A DNA stretch of 64,000 bases from Qipengyuania seohaensis (lineage in GTDB: Bacteria > Pseudomonadota > Alphaproteobacteria > Sphingomonadales > Sphingomonadaceae): positions 1,399,001 through 1,463,000 of the forward strand of contig NZ_CP024920.1 in NCBI RefSeq assembly GCF_002795865.1, written 5' to 3'. The position numbers and the translations under genes are program-made. The notes below the pieces were generated by a model. The model searched no databases. It was not told the origin of the DNA and saw only the letters and a program-made list of their open reading frames with translations. Positions 26,080 through 34,208 of this stretch are shown piece by piece. Positions within the stretch are counted from its first letter, which is position 1. Each line of letters opens with the position of its first letter.

Positions 26080-27124
26080 GCCGCGCGGCCGCCCAGTCGG
26101 CCGCATCACTCACCACCGGATCCGGATCGGCGCGCAGGCCCTCCACCAGCGAAATCAGTGCCGGATTGCCGCTGTTCCCGGCAGCGTAAAGGCAATTGCG
26201 CACGAAGCGGTCACGCCCGATCCGCTTGATCGGCGAACCGGAAAAGAACTGGCGGAACCCTGCATCATCGAACTGGAGGAAATTTGCTAGGTCGGGAGCC
26301 AGCAATTCCTCGCGCGGCGCCAGTTTGAGGTGCCGGTGCGCCGTGTCTGCAAACTTGTTCCAGGGGCACACAGCGAGGCAATCGTCGCAGCCGTAGATGC
26401 GGTTGCCCAACCCTTCGCGGAACTCTTCGGCGATGGGCCCCTTGTGCTCGATCGTCAGGTAGGAAATGCACCGGCGCGCATCGAGCCGATAGGGCGACGG
26501 GAAAGCATCGGTGGGGCAGGCATCCTGACAGGCGCGACATGACCCGCATCGATCCTTGGACGGTACATCCGGTTCGAAAGCGAGGGTCGAGTAGATAGCG
26601 CCGAGGAACAACCAGCTTCCGTTGTCACGGCTTACCAGATTGGTGTGCTTGCCCTGCCAGCCGATCCCGGCCGCCTCTCCCAGCGGTTTTTCCATCACTG
26701 GTGCGGTATCGACGAAGACCTTGAGTTCGCTTTCCGGCGCCCGCGCGATCAGCCAGCGTGCGAGCGCCTTGAGCGCCTTCTTCACCACATCGTGATAGTC
26801 ACGCCCTTGGGCGTAGACTGAAATTCGCGCTTTCTCGCCATCACCTTCGAGCGCTAGGGGATCCACATCCGGGGCATAGCTCATGCCAAGCGCGATAACG
26901 CTGCGCGCTTCGGGCCACAGGCCTTGCGGAGAGGCCCGCTGGCCCTTTCGCGCCTCCATCCACTCCATCGACCCGTGCCTGCCCTCGCCCAGCCACTGCT
27001 CGAGCCTGGCGCTTCGTTTGGGGTTCTCGCCTGCCGAAGTAAAGCCGCAGGCGGCGAAGCCGAGCGATCTCGCTTCTGCGCGCAGGGCGTCCTGGATAGC
27101 CTTCAAAGAGGTGTCCTTAACCAA
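26063..27124 (-). CDS. queG: Epoxyqueuosine reductase
   Basis: A 353-aa iron-sulfur, cobalamin-dependent enzyme for the last step of queuosine formation in tRNA wobble position 34. It has two 4Fe-4S motifs, CGSCRACQDACPTDAF and the Cys set in GCDDCLAVCPWNKF. The N-terminal domain (GFTSAG, ALGMSYAP, DTAPVMEKPLGEAAGIGWQGKHTNLV) binds the cofactor. The C-terminal helical repeat (KRIGRDRFVRNCLYAAGNSGNP) helps bind tRNA. Length is right. It diverges from the ABC transporter genes and overlaps the flavoprotein gene tail to tail. Confidence 0.94.
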   Translation of the reverse strand: MVKDTSLKAIQDALRAEARSLGFAACGFTSAGENPKRSARLEQWLGEGRHGSMEWMEARKGQRASPQGLWPEARSVIALGMSYAPDVDPLALEGDGEKARISVYAQGRDYHDVVKKALKALARWLIARAPESELKVFVDTAPVMEKPLGEAAGIGWQGKHTNLVSRDNGSWLFLGAIYSTLAFEPDVPSKDRCGSCRACQDACPTDAFPSPYRLDARRCISYLTIEHKGPIAEEFREGLGNRIYGCDDCLAVCPWNKFADTAHRHLKLAPREELLAPDLANFLQFDDAGFRQFFSGSPIKRIGRDRFVRNCLYAAGNSGNPALISLVEGLRADPDPVVSDAADWAAARLSASP

Positions 27125-27168
27125 ACTTGCTGTTGCTCCCGTTCACTCGGCGCGGTTAACGCTTGTGC

Positions 27169-28167
27169 ATGCTTACCGAGCCAAACGCCATGCCGCGACC
27201 CCTGACCGACACGTCGCCCCCACTTGCCATCGAAGCGAGAGGACTGGTGAAGCGGTTCGACGATACGCTTGCGGTGGACGGAGTTGACATCAGCGTTCCT
27301 GAAGGCGCGATCTACGGCATTCTCGGCCCCAATGGCGCGGGCAAGACCACCACTCTGAGGATGCTACTCGGCATCATTGATCCCGACGAAGGTGTGCGCC
27401 GCATCTTCGGCCATGAGCGGCCTCACGAGATCGCACGGCTGATCGGCTATCTACCGGAAGAGCGAGGCCTTTACCCGGCCATGAAGTGCGACGAGGCTAT
27501 CGGCTTTCTCGGTGCCTTGCGCGGGCTCCCTGTCGAAGAAGGCAAACGACGCGGACGAGAGATGATGGAGGCGCACGGCCTCGGCCACGCGATCGACCGC
27601 CAGATTCGCCAGCTGTCGAAGGGCATGGCGCAGACCGTCCAATTGCTCGGAAGCCTGGTCCACAAGCCGAAACTGGTAGTGCTCGATGAACCATTTAGCG
27701 GTCTCGACGCAATCAACCAAGGCAAGCTCGAAGGCATGATCCGCGAACTCGCAGAAGATGGAACGACCGTTATCTTTTCCACCCATGTCATCCATCATGC
27801 GGAAAGGCTCTGCGACGACGTAGCCATTATCGCAGGCGGCAAGGTACCCTACGCCGGGTCGGTCGACGCGGCACGCGATCGCATTCCCGCGCAAGTCCGC
27901 CTCGAAACAGCCAATGGAGACGGGGAGTGGCGCACCGCGCTTCCCGCCGATGCCCGCCACGATGCGAAGTCCCACGGCGGTCACTTCTGGTATTTCCCCG
28001 TGCCGGAAAGCGGAATCGAGGCATTGCTCAAGCGGCTCATCGAAGGAGGCGCTGGCATACTTTCGCTTTCGATAGAGCGTGCCGGACTTCACGATGCATT
28101 CGTGGAGATCGCCGGTGAGGCGGCTGCGCGAGCGCTCGATGAAGACGCGGCAGGAGACCTGGCATGA
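27169..28167 (+). CDS. ABC transporter ATP-binding protein (NatA-like)
   Basis: ATPase of an ABC-2 type exporter. Walker A GPNGAGKTTTL, signature LSKGMAQTVQL, Walker B KLVVLDEPFSGLD and switch His in IFSTHVIHHAE are intact. A C-terminal extension of about 80 residues resembles the DUF4162 domain seen in NatA-type ATPases. ATG 27169 is taken as start; a later ATG at 27190 is equally possible because neither has a clear site. The stop overlaps the permease start (ATGA). By family this may export Na+, a drug or a lipid; the sequence does not decide. Confidence 0.9.
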   Translation: MLTEPNAMPRPLTDTSPPLAIEARGLVKRFDDTLAVDGVDISVPEGAIYGILGPNGAGKTTTLRMLLGIIDPDEGVRRIFGHERPHEIARLIGYLPEERGLYPAMKCDEAIGFLGALRGLPVEEGKRRGREMMEAHGLGHAIDRQIRQLSKGMAQTVQLLGSLVHKPKLVVLDEPFSGLDAINQGKLEGMIRELAEDGTTVIFSTHVIHHAERLCDDVAIIAGGKVPYAGSVDAARDRIPAQVRLETANGDGEWRTALPADARHDAKSHGGHFWYFPVPESGIEALLKRLIEGGAGILSLSIERAGLHDAFVEIAGEAAARALDEDAAGDLA

Positions 28168-29384
28168 AGGATAATGCAAGCAGACTGCCGCTTTGGCGCG
28201 CAGCCTTCGTCGTGGCGCGGCGGGATTTCAGGGCGATCCTCTTCTCCAAGGCGTTTCTCTTCTTCCTCCTCGGCCCGATCTTCTTCGGAGCGATCAGCGC
28301 GACCGCAGGCGCGCTTGGTGCAAAGGCGGCGGAGAGTTCCGATCCCCCAAAGCTTGCGGTAGCCCTTTCCGATACTGAAAATGCCGCTTTCGCACGGGCG
28401 CACGAACATCTCGCACAGGCCGTGGGTCTTCCGTCGATCGTCACGCTGCGAGACAGCGACGAGAGGGACGCGACCGCGTTGCTTGCCGACAAATCGGACA
28501 ATTTCGGTGCCGTCCTCACCGGATCACTTCAAGAGCCGCAACTGACAGGAACGGAAGAGCGGATTGCAAGGTGGCAGGGAGAAGTCGCACTGCTTTCCGC
28601 GCAGGCGCTTGGCGGTCCCGGTGCGGAATTGCCGGAAGTGAACCTCTCGCCAACGCAAACCAGCGTCGCGACAATCCGTAGCGCCCAGACGGCGACCGCC
28701 ACTGGCGCGATCACGCTCCTGTTCCTTCTAACGATGCTTCTGGCCGGTATGGTCCTTTCCAACCTCGTCGAGGAGAAGGCCAACAAGATCATCGAAATTC
28801 TCGCCGCTGCCATTCCGATGGAAGCGGTTTTTTATGGCAAGCTTTTCGCCATGCTTGCGGTCAGCTTCGTCGGCATCGCGGTTTGGGGCGGCATTGCGCT
28901 GCTGGTCCTGACCCTCGGCAGCGCCGCGCTCGGCCCGATACCGGAGCCGGCCGTTGGCTGGCCGCTGTTCGTGCTTCTTTTCGTGACCTATTTCGCCACG
29001 GCCTACCTGCTGATCGGATCCATTTTTCTCACTATCGGATCGATGGCGCCGACGGTGCGCGATGTGCAGACGCTGTCCATGCCGGCAACGATCCTGCAAC
29101 TCGCCGTATTCTTTTTGGCGACCTATTCGCTCAGCGATCCGGGATCCGCGGCGGAGATATTCGCGGTGCTTTTCCCGGTATCGTCGCCTTATGCGATGGT
29201 TGCCCGCGCTGCACAGTCGCCCGTTCTCTGGACTCATGCCGCAGCGCTTGCCTGGCAGCTGCTGTGGGTCGCGATCTTCGTGAAGACGGGTTCCGGCTTG
29301 TTCCGCAAGCTGGTCATGAAATCGGGCACCGGTGGCGGCAAGGCGAAGTCGCGCTTTTCCCTTCGCAGGGCCGCGCGCCCGTAA
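28164..29384 (+). CDS. ABC-2 type transporter permease (NatB-like)
   Basis: A 406-aa permease partner of the preceding ATPase. One transmembrane helix is near residues 25-45, followed by a large extracytoplasmic domain (about 50-180). About five helices follow (AITLLFLLTMLLAGMVLSNL onward), including EEKANKIIEILAAAIP, the motif that contacts the ATPase. The architecture matches NatB/ABC-2. The C-terminus is basic. It forms a two-gene operon through the ATGA overlap. Confidence 0.9.
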   Translation: MKDNASRLPLWRAAFVVARRDFRAILFSKAFLFFLLGPIFFGAISATAGALGAKAAESSDPPKLAVALSDTENAAFARAHEHLAQAVGLPSIVTLRDSDERDATALLADKSDNFGAVLTGSLQEPQLTGTEERIARWQGEVALLSAQALGGPGAELPEVNLSPTQTSVATIRSAQTATATGAITLLFLLTMLLAGMVLSNLVEEKANKIIEILAAAIPMEAVFYGKLFAMLAVSFVGIAVWGGIALLVLTLGSAALGPIPEPAVGWPLFVLLFVTYFATAYLLIGSIFLTIGSMAPTVRDVQTLSMPATILQLAVFFLATYSLSDPGSAAEIFAVLFPVSSPYAMVARAAQSPVLWTHAAALAWQLLWVAIFVKTGSGLFRKLVMKSGTGGGKAKSRFSLRRAARP

Positions 29385-29448
29385 TTGCGTCGCATTGATG
29401 CAATCTTGCGGAAGGGGAGCGATTTAGGTTCCGTTTTGCAACGCACTA

Positions 29449-29463
29449 TTGACACATATGTCA
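29449..29463 (+). promoter_or_regulatory. Palindrome overlapping a -35 box ahead of CYP153-like gene
   Basis: TTGACA at 29449-29454 is embedded in TGACACATATGTCA (29450-29463), a five-base inverted repeat around CATA. It lies 72 bases before the P450 ATG. The geometry suits a TetR-like repressor covering the -35 element. No good -10 follows (AGGATG at 17-base spacing). Confidence 0.35.
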
Positions 29464-29534
29464 GTTAGTTCAGGATGCACCGCAGAGGATAACGGCAGAG
29501 ACTCGCGAAAGAGTCCGCCAAAACGGAGAGAGAT

Positions 29535-30872
29535 ATGGCTACCATCGCCCCGCAGCGACCCGAGGTCCGTTCGAGCCCCACCGCCTACGAAGCGCTGACC
29601 AAGCACTTCGCGGAGCATCCCGAACAGCGGCTCCAGCACACGCACAAGTGGGACGTCAGCCGGAGCGATATCTATTACGAGAATACCTGGCAGCCGATCT
29701 TCAAGGAGATGCGCGAAGCAGGGCCTTTACACTACATCGAGGATAGCCCTTTCGGCCCCTACTGGGCAGTCGTGCAGCACAAGGCGATCCAGCACATCGA
29801 AGCCCTGCCCGAGATCTTCTCTTCGAGCTGGGAATATGGCGGCATTACGATCCTCAACCGGCTGACGGAAGAAGAGCTGGCCGAGACCGGCGTCGACCGG
29901 CGCGAACTGCCGATGTTCATTGCCATGGACCGGCCGCAGCACACGGGCCAGCGGCGCACCGTCGCCCCCAAGTTCACGCCGAGCGGCATGGCGGAGATGG
30001 AAGGCGAGATCCGCCAGCGGACTGGCGAGCTGCTCGATTCACTACCGCGGGGCGAGGTTTTCGATTGGGTCGACAAGGTGTCGATCGAACTGACCACCGG
30101 CATGCTCGCCATTCTCTTCGGGTTTCCCTGGGAAGACCGGCGCCTGCTGACCTTCTGGTCGGACTGGTCGGGCGATACCGAACTCGCCAGTGTGCGTGAG
30201 CTCGACGAAATGCGCTGGAGCTTCCTCCATGAGATGGGAGCCTACTTCCAGTCGCTGTGGGTCGAACGCACGATGGACAAGGAGCCCGGCGACGACCTTA
30301 TCTCGATGATGATCCACTCCGAAGCGATGAACCAGATGCGGCCCGAGGAATTCATGGGCAATCTGGTGCTGCTGATCGTGGGCGGTAACGACACGACCCG
30401 CAATTCGATGAGCGGGATCATCTACCAGCTCGACAAGAACCCCGACCAGCGCAAGAAGTTCGAACAGAATCCCGACCTCATCCCCAACGCCGTGCAGGAA
30501 ATCCTGCGCATGCAGACCCCGCTCGCGCATATGCGCCGCACCTGCACCGAAGACACCGAGGTCTTCGGCAAGCAGATCAAGAAGGGTGACAAGGTGGTGC
30601 TGTGGTATCTGAGCGCCAACCGCGATGAGCAGGTATTCGAGAACCCCGATAAGCTGGATATCGAGCGCGAAAACGCGCGTCGCCACATTGCTTTCGGATA
30701 CGGGATCCATCGCTGCGTCGGCGCCCGCCTTGCCGAGCTGCAGTTGCGCATTTTGCTAGAAGAATTGCACAAGCGGCGCATGCGCGTTCACGTGGCCGGC
30801 GATATCGAGCGTGTACGGGCGAATTTCGTTCATGGTTTCCGCAAGCTCGAGGTCGAGATCACCGAGTTTTGA
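29535..30872 (+). CDS. Cytochrome P450, CYP153-like alkane/fatty acid hydroxylase
   Basis: A 445-aa soluble P450. The heme loop AFGYGIHRCVG puts the thiolate at about Cys394, the I-helix is VGGNDTTRNS and ExxR is EILR. Several stretches are characteristic of the CYP153 family as I know it: FGPYWAVVQHKAI, MFIAMDRPQHTGQRRTVAPKF, and FDWVDKVSIELTTGMLAILFGFPWEDRR. CYP153 enzymes hydroxylate terminal carbons of alkanes and fatty acids and are frequent in Erythrobacter relatives. They need ferredoxin and reductase, neither adjacent. It has a GGAGAGAG site before the ATG. Substrate assignment is by family resemblance only. Confidence 0.88.
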   Translation: MATIAPQRPEVRSSPTAYEALTKHFAEHPEQRLQHTHKWDVSRSDIYYENTWQPIFKEMREAGPLHYIEDSPFGPYWAVVQHKAIQHIEALPEIFSSSWEYGGITILNRLTEEELAETGVDRRELPMFIAMDRPQHTGQRRTVAPKFTPSGMAEMEGEIRQRTGELLDSLPRGEVFDWVDKVSIELTTGMLAILFGFPWEDRRLLTFWSDWSGDTELASVRELDEMRWSFLHEMGAYFQSLWVERTMDKEPGDDLISMMIHSEAMNQMRPEEFMGNLVLLIVGGNDTTRNSMSGIIYQLDKNPDQRKKFEQNPDLIPNAVQEILRMQTPLAHMRRTCTEDTEVFGKQIKKGDKVVLWYLSANRDEQVFENPDKLDIERENARRHIAFGYGIHRCVGARLAELQLRILLEELHKRRMRVHVAGDIERVRANFVHGFRKLEVEITEF

Positions 30873-30950
30873 CGACCCGGCGCTGTATCGCGGCGTAACC
30901 TTTTGGCTGTTTCAAGCGTAAGTTCAGGTGCGCAAGCCTACCATGCGCGC

Positions 30951-31463
30951 ATGAAACGGAACGACGCCATGAACAATCAACCTTCGCGCCGCGGCTTTCT
31001 GGGATGGATCGGAGCCTCGGCGAGCTTTGCGACCCTTGCGGCCTGCGGGTCCGGCCGGGCCGAGGCAAAGAGCTTCCCTGTCTCGTTGAGCGAGGCGCAG
31101 TGGCGCAGCAAGCTGACGAAGAGCGAATTCTACGTTCTGCGGCAGCAAGGTACGGAGCGGCCCTATTCATCGCCGCTCAATGAGGAAAAGCGCGCTGGCA
31201 CCTTCGTGTGCGCAGGCTGTGGCAACGCGCTCTACGGTTCGAAAACCAAATATGATTCAGGAACGGGCTGGCCGAGTTTCTGGGCGCCGGTCGATAAGGG
31301 TGCGGTCGGCACAAGCCGCGATTTCAAGCTCGGATACCCGCGAACCGAAGTGCACTGCGCCGATTGCGGGGGCCATCTTGGACATATTTTCAGCGACGGT
31401 CCGCGTCCTACCGGCAAGCGCCACTGCATCAATGGCGTGGCGATGGATTTTCGACCGGCTTAG
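30951..31463 (+). CDS. msrB: Peptide-methionine (R)-S-oxide reductase, exported
   Basis: Repairs R-methionine sulfoxide in proteins. The MsrB domain is complete: zinc Cys pairs CAGC and CADC, the substrate pocket SGTGWPSFW, and the catalytic Cys in RHCINGVAMDF. It carries an N-terminal twin-arginine leader (SRRGFLGWIGASASF), followed by LAACGSG, which also reads as a lipobox. The mature enzyme should therefore sit in the periplasm, maybe lipid-anchored. Starts at 30951 and 30969 are both possible. It ends three bases before the convergent gene. An exported msrA occurs at 56.2 kb. Confidence 0.92.
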   Translation: MKRNDAMNNQPSRRGFLGWIGASASFATLAACGSGRAEAKSFPVSLSEAQWRSKLTKSEFYVLRQQGTERPYSSPLNEEKRAGTFVCAGCGNALYGSKTKYDSGTGWPSFWAPVDKGAVGTSRDFKLGYPRTEVHCADCGGHLGHIFSDGPRPTGKRHCINGVAMDFRPA

Positions 31464-31466
31464 CTT

Positions 31467-33263
31467 TCAGGGCTGCTTGCGGACACGCCAGACCTTGAGC
31501 GCCTCCGGACCGTCCAGATCGACAGGCTCCAGCCACTCCGGCGGGGCTCCGCTCAACAAGCCCGCAACGAGACTTTCTTCACCCCCCAGGCTCGCCAGCA
31601 AGTGCGGCTCGGCAATGTCGGTGCATACCACGACGTAGTCTGCCTGGCGCCGCTCGACGATCGCGCGGGCTTCCTCCGGGGAAGAGGTCAGCCCCGCTAT
31701 GACATCGCGCATGGCCAAGTTCGCCCGATGATGTCCGGTTGCCACGACGGCATGCGGCGTGTTGAGCAGGATGAATGGCCCCACGTCGAGCGGCGAAAAA
31801 ATTATAGACCGAGGCAAAGCCGCGAGCCCGCTGGTGCTTCGGCCCAGATCGCATGTGGACGCGCGTAGTTGCATCTCGGCCCATGCCGCTTCGCGGGGGT
31901 TGGCGGCGCTGTGGCTTCGCAAGACTTCCAAACCCAAGGTTATCGGCCCACCTGGCAAAAGCACCAGATAAGCCAAGAGGGGGGCCATTGCCCTCATGAA
32001 AAACCATCGGCCGTCACGAACAAGCGCCACCGCCCGACTGGCAAGCCACCCGCTGGGAACGGCAGCAATGACGGCAAAAAAGTAGAGCGAGCGGAAGGTC
32101 GCAATCGTCGAAAGCGCTGCCACCACCAAGAGGAGCATGTGCTCCTGCCACCACCGGCGCTGCCAGTCACGCCTTCGAAGGATAAGCAACGTACAGGCAA
32201 ACAGCGCAATGACCATTTGTGCGATTGCGACAAGGTATTCACCCGGCGCTTGTCGCCAGATCGGCATTCCCTCCATTACATTGGCGTACCAATAGTCGCG
32301 CACCATTGGGTCCAGCACGCCGAATGGGGCAGTAAAGCACTGTGGTCCCGAGAGGGCGATGAAACCAAGGCCCAGCGCCCCCACGAAAGCAAACAGGATT
32401 GCCAGCATGACCAACGGCAATTTTGGCAGCGCCGCGATGGCTCCTGTCCCCAACGCCGCGATCACGAAGAAGCCGATGTGCGGCAATGAAATAGTGTCGC
32501 AGAATGAAGAAGCGGCGGGAATGCCCCGCGTCGCAGCGAAAGCGATGACGATGGTCAGGGCCAGAGCCTGCATATAAGCCGCCAGCCATATCCGTTGGCG
32601 ATAGTCCCTCGCCCACCGCAGCGCCAATACCGCGCCGAATCCCGCCACCATCGGGAGAACCTCGAGCGATATGACGACGCCGAGAGCCATTGCGATACCT
32701 GCAGTGGCACCGCCACGAACCGCGGACCGCCAGGATATAGCCCATAGAGCTGTCGCTACACTGAGGATTTGCCAGGAGTGATGATCGATCCTCAGCGGCT
32801 GCATCTGGATCATGAAAGCCGACCAGAGGACAAGGATGATCGCAGCGAAGATGGCTTCCGTCCGGCCGAATAACCTCCACGCGATGCGCGAGACGATCAT
32901 CAGGATCGCAAGGAGTATCAGAGGGGGCAGCACGAGCGCGACGATCCATTCGGCCATTGCGGTCCCGACCAGCGGCTCCAGCAACAGGATCGACAAGGCG
33001 AGGGGGATGTCGACAAGCCGCGACCAGTGCATCGCGACACCGTCAGGAGGATTTATCCGGTACTGATGGAGGTCGAACCAGCCTTGGCCCCCAAGAAGAT
33101 CCCGCACCTGGACCAGGCGCAGCACGTCGTCGGGACCGGGGAACCGGCGCTCGACGATATAGGGAAATGCCAAGGCGCTGAGTAATCCGATACCGAAAAC
33201 CCATACAATGAGCACCCCGATTACCGGATGCCTGTCGGAACGCAGACGCCGGTCATCTTTCAT
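31467..33263 (-). CDS. Polytopic GT-C-like membrane protein
   Basis: A 598-aa membrane protein with about twelve hydrophobic segments and a C-terminal soluble domain (about 460-598). After the first helix the periplasmic loop reads PGPDDVLRLVQVRDLL with a paired Asp, like the acidic metal site of GT-C glycosyltransferases. RIDHHSWQ follows in a later loop. It starts inside the last codons of a GtrA gene (four-base overlap), consistent with transfer of a sugar from a polyprenyl carrier that the GtrA protein helps flip. The enzyme activity is inference. Confidence 0.65.
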   Translation of the reverse strand: MKDDRRLRSDRHPVIGVLIVWVFGIGLLSALAFPYIVERRFPGPDDVLRLVQVRDLLGGQGWFDLHQYRINPPDGVAMHWSRLVDIPLALSILLLEPLVGTAMAEWIVALVLPPLILLAILMIVSRIAWRLFGRTEAIFAAIILVLWSAFMIQMQPLRIDHHSWQILSVATALWAISWRSAVRGGATAGIAMALGVVISLEVLPMVAGFGAVLALRWARDYRQRIWLAAYMQALALTIVIAFAATRGIPAASSFCDTISLPHIGFFVIAALGTGAIAALPKLPLVMLAILFAFVGALGLGFIALSGPQCFTAPFGVLDPMVRDYWYANVMEGMPIWRQAPGEYLVAIAQMVIALFACTLLILRRRDWQRRWWQEHMLLLVVAALSTIATFRSLYFFAVIAAVPSGWLASRAVALVRDGRWFFMRAMAPLLAYLVLLPGGPITLGLEVLRSHSAANPREAAWAEMQLRASTCDLGRSTSGLAALPRSIIFSPLDVGPFILLNTPHAVVATGHHRANLAMRDVIAGLTSSPEEARAIVERRQADYVVVCTDIAEPHLLASLGGEESLVAGLLSGAPPEWLEPVDLDGPEALKVWRVRKQP

Positions 33264-33691
33264 CGGATGGTCGTCCGCCCGAACACGATAGTCTTGCGCA
33301 GGAGGTAGGTTACCGCAAAACTGAGGAGTATCGCCGCGACCTTGGCTACTCGCGGATCGATCCCACCGCGATCCCCTGCCCAGACCATCACGGTCGTCAG
33401 GGCAAGCCCGATTAGGGCCGAGCCAACGAATAGGGCTTTCTGGCGGCCGCGTCCCTTACCTTTACCCGCGACGGTGTCGTGGAAGACGGTCCTGCTCGAC
33501 AAAATCCAGTGGACGACGATGCCGAGAGAATAGCCGGCGGCAGCCGCCAGCGGAGATGCCATGCCGATTGCTAGCAGGACAAGGAAGGAACCCATGTCGA
33601 CTGCAAGTGCGCCGATGCTCGCCAATCCATAGCGAACCAAGCGGACATCCCGCAGCCTTGCCAGCATTCCTATCAAGCTTTGGCCCCCCAT
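33260..33691 (-). CDS. GtrA-like membrane protein, copy 1
   Basis: A 143-aa protein with four transmembrane helices of the GtrA family: VRYGLASIGALAVDMGSF at the N-terminus and YLLRKTIVFGR at the end, where the family usually has a basic R..FVF motif. GtrA proteins are thought to move polyprenyl-linked sugars across the membrane. The ATG at 33691 is preferred; the longer frame begins with TTG. Its stop overlaps the GT-C-like gene. A second GtrA homolog lies about 100 bases upstream. Confidence 0.8.
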   Translation of the reverse strand: MGGQSLIGMLARLRDVRLVRYGLASIGALAVDMGSFLVLLAIGMASPLAAAAGYSLGIVVHWILSSRTVFHDTVAGKGKGRGRQKALFVGSALIGLALTTVMVWAGDRGGIDPRVAKVAAILLSFAVTYLLRKTIVFGRTTIR

Positions 33692-33793
33692 CGCGAGCGA
33701 CACCCCGCCGTCCGCAGCACGCCTCTTTCGCAAATCATGGTAAATAAAACGCAAAATCGGCCCGGGCGCCAGCCATTTACCTTTTCGCCGTGT

Positions 33794-34201
33794 TCATCCG
33801 GGTCGAAATACGAACACCAATCTCAAGGTCCAGACGGCCAGAAAGCTTACTCCCATTGCCACCAGCTTGCCGATGCGCGGATCGACATCGGCTTGGCCGG
33901 CGAACCAGACAATGCCTGCCGTAATTGCAAGCCCGGCGAAGGCCGACATCAGAAACAGGAGTTGCTGCGTGCCCCGCGCCAGGCCCTTGCTCGCGAGACG
34001 GTCCGCAAACACGAAGCGGCTCGAAACCAGCCAATGGACGGCCACCCCCATGATGTAACTCGATACGGCGGCAAACACCGGTGCAATCCCCTGCCTGTAT
34101 AGGAGAAGAAAGCCGCCAAGATCGATTATCGTGCCGGCGAAGCTCGCCACCATGTACCGGGCGAGCCGCCACCGGAAAATGCGCTTTAGGAACTCGGTCA
34201 A
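33794..34201 (-). CDS. GtrA-like membrane protein, copy 2
   Basis: A 135-aa four-helix GtrA family protein (RYMVASFAGTIIDLGGFLLLY ... WTLRLVFVF). The start is a TTG eight bases after the stop of the flavoprotein gene. It is uncertain, because no clear ribosome-binding site is present. It resembles copy 1 in length and layout (VHWILSSRTVF versus VHWLVSSRFVF), so the two are likely paralogs that handle different carriers or pair up. Confidence 0.75.
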   Translation of the reverse strand: MTEFLKRIFRWRLARYMVASFAGTIIDLGGFLLLYRQGIAPVFAAVSSYIMGVAVHWLVSSRFVFADRLASKGLARGTQQLLFLMSAFAGLAITAGIVWFAGQADVDPRIGKLVAMGVSFLAVWTLRLVFVFRPG

Positions 34202-34208
34202 CGGGTCG

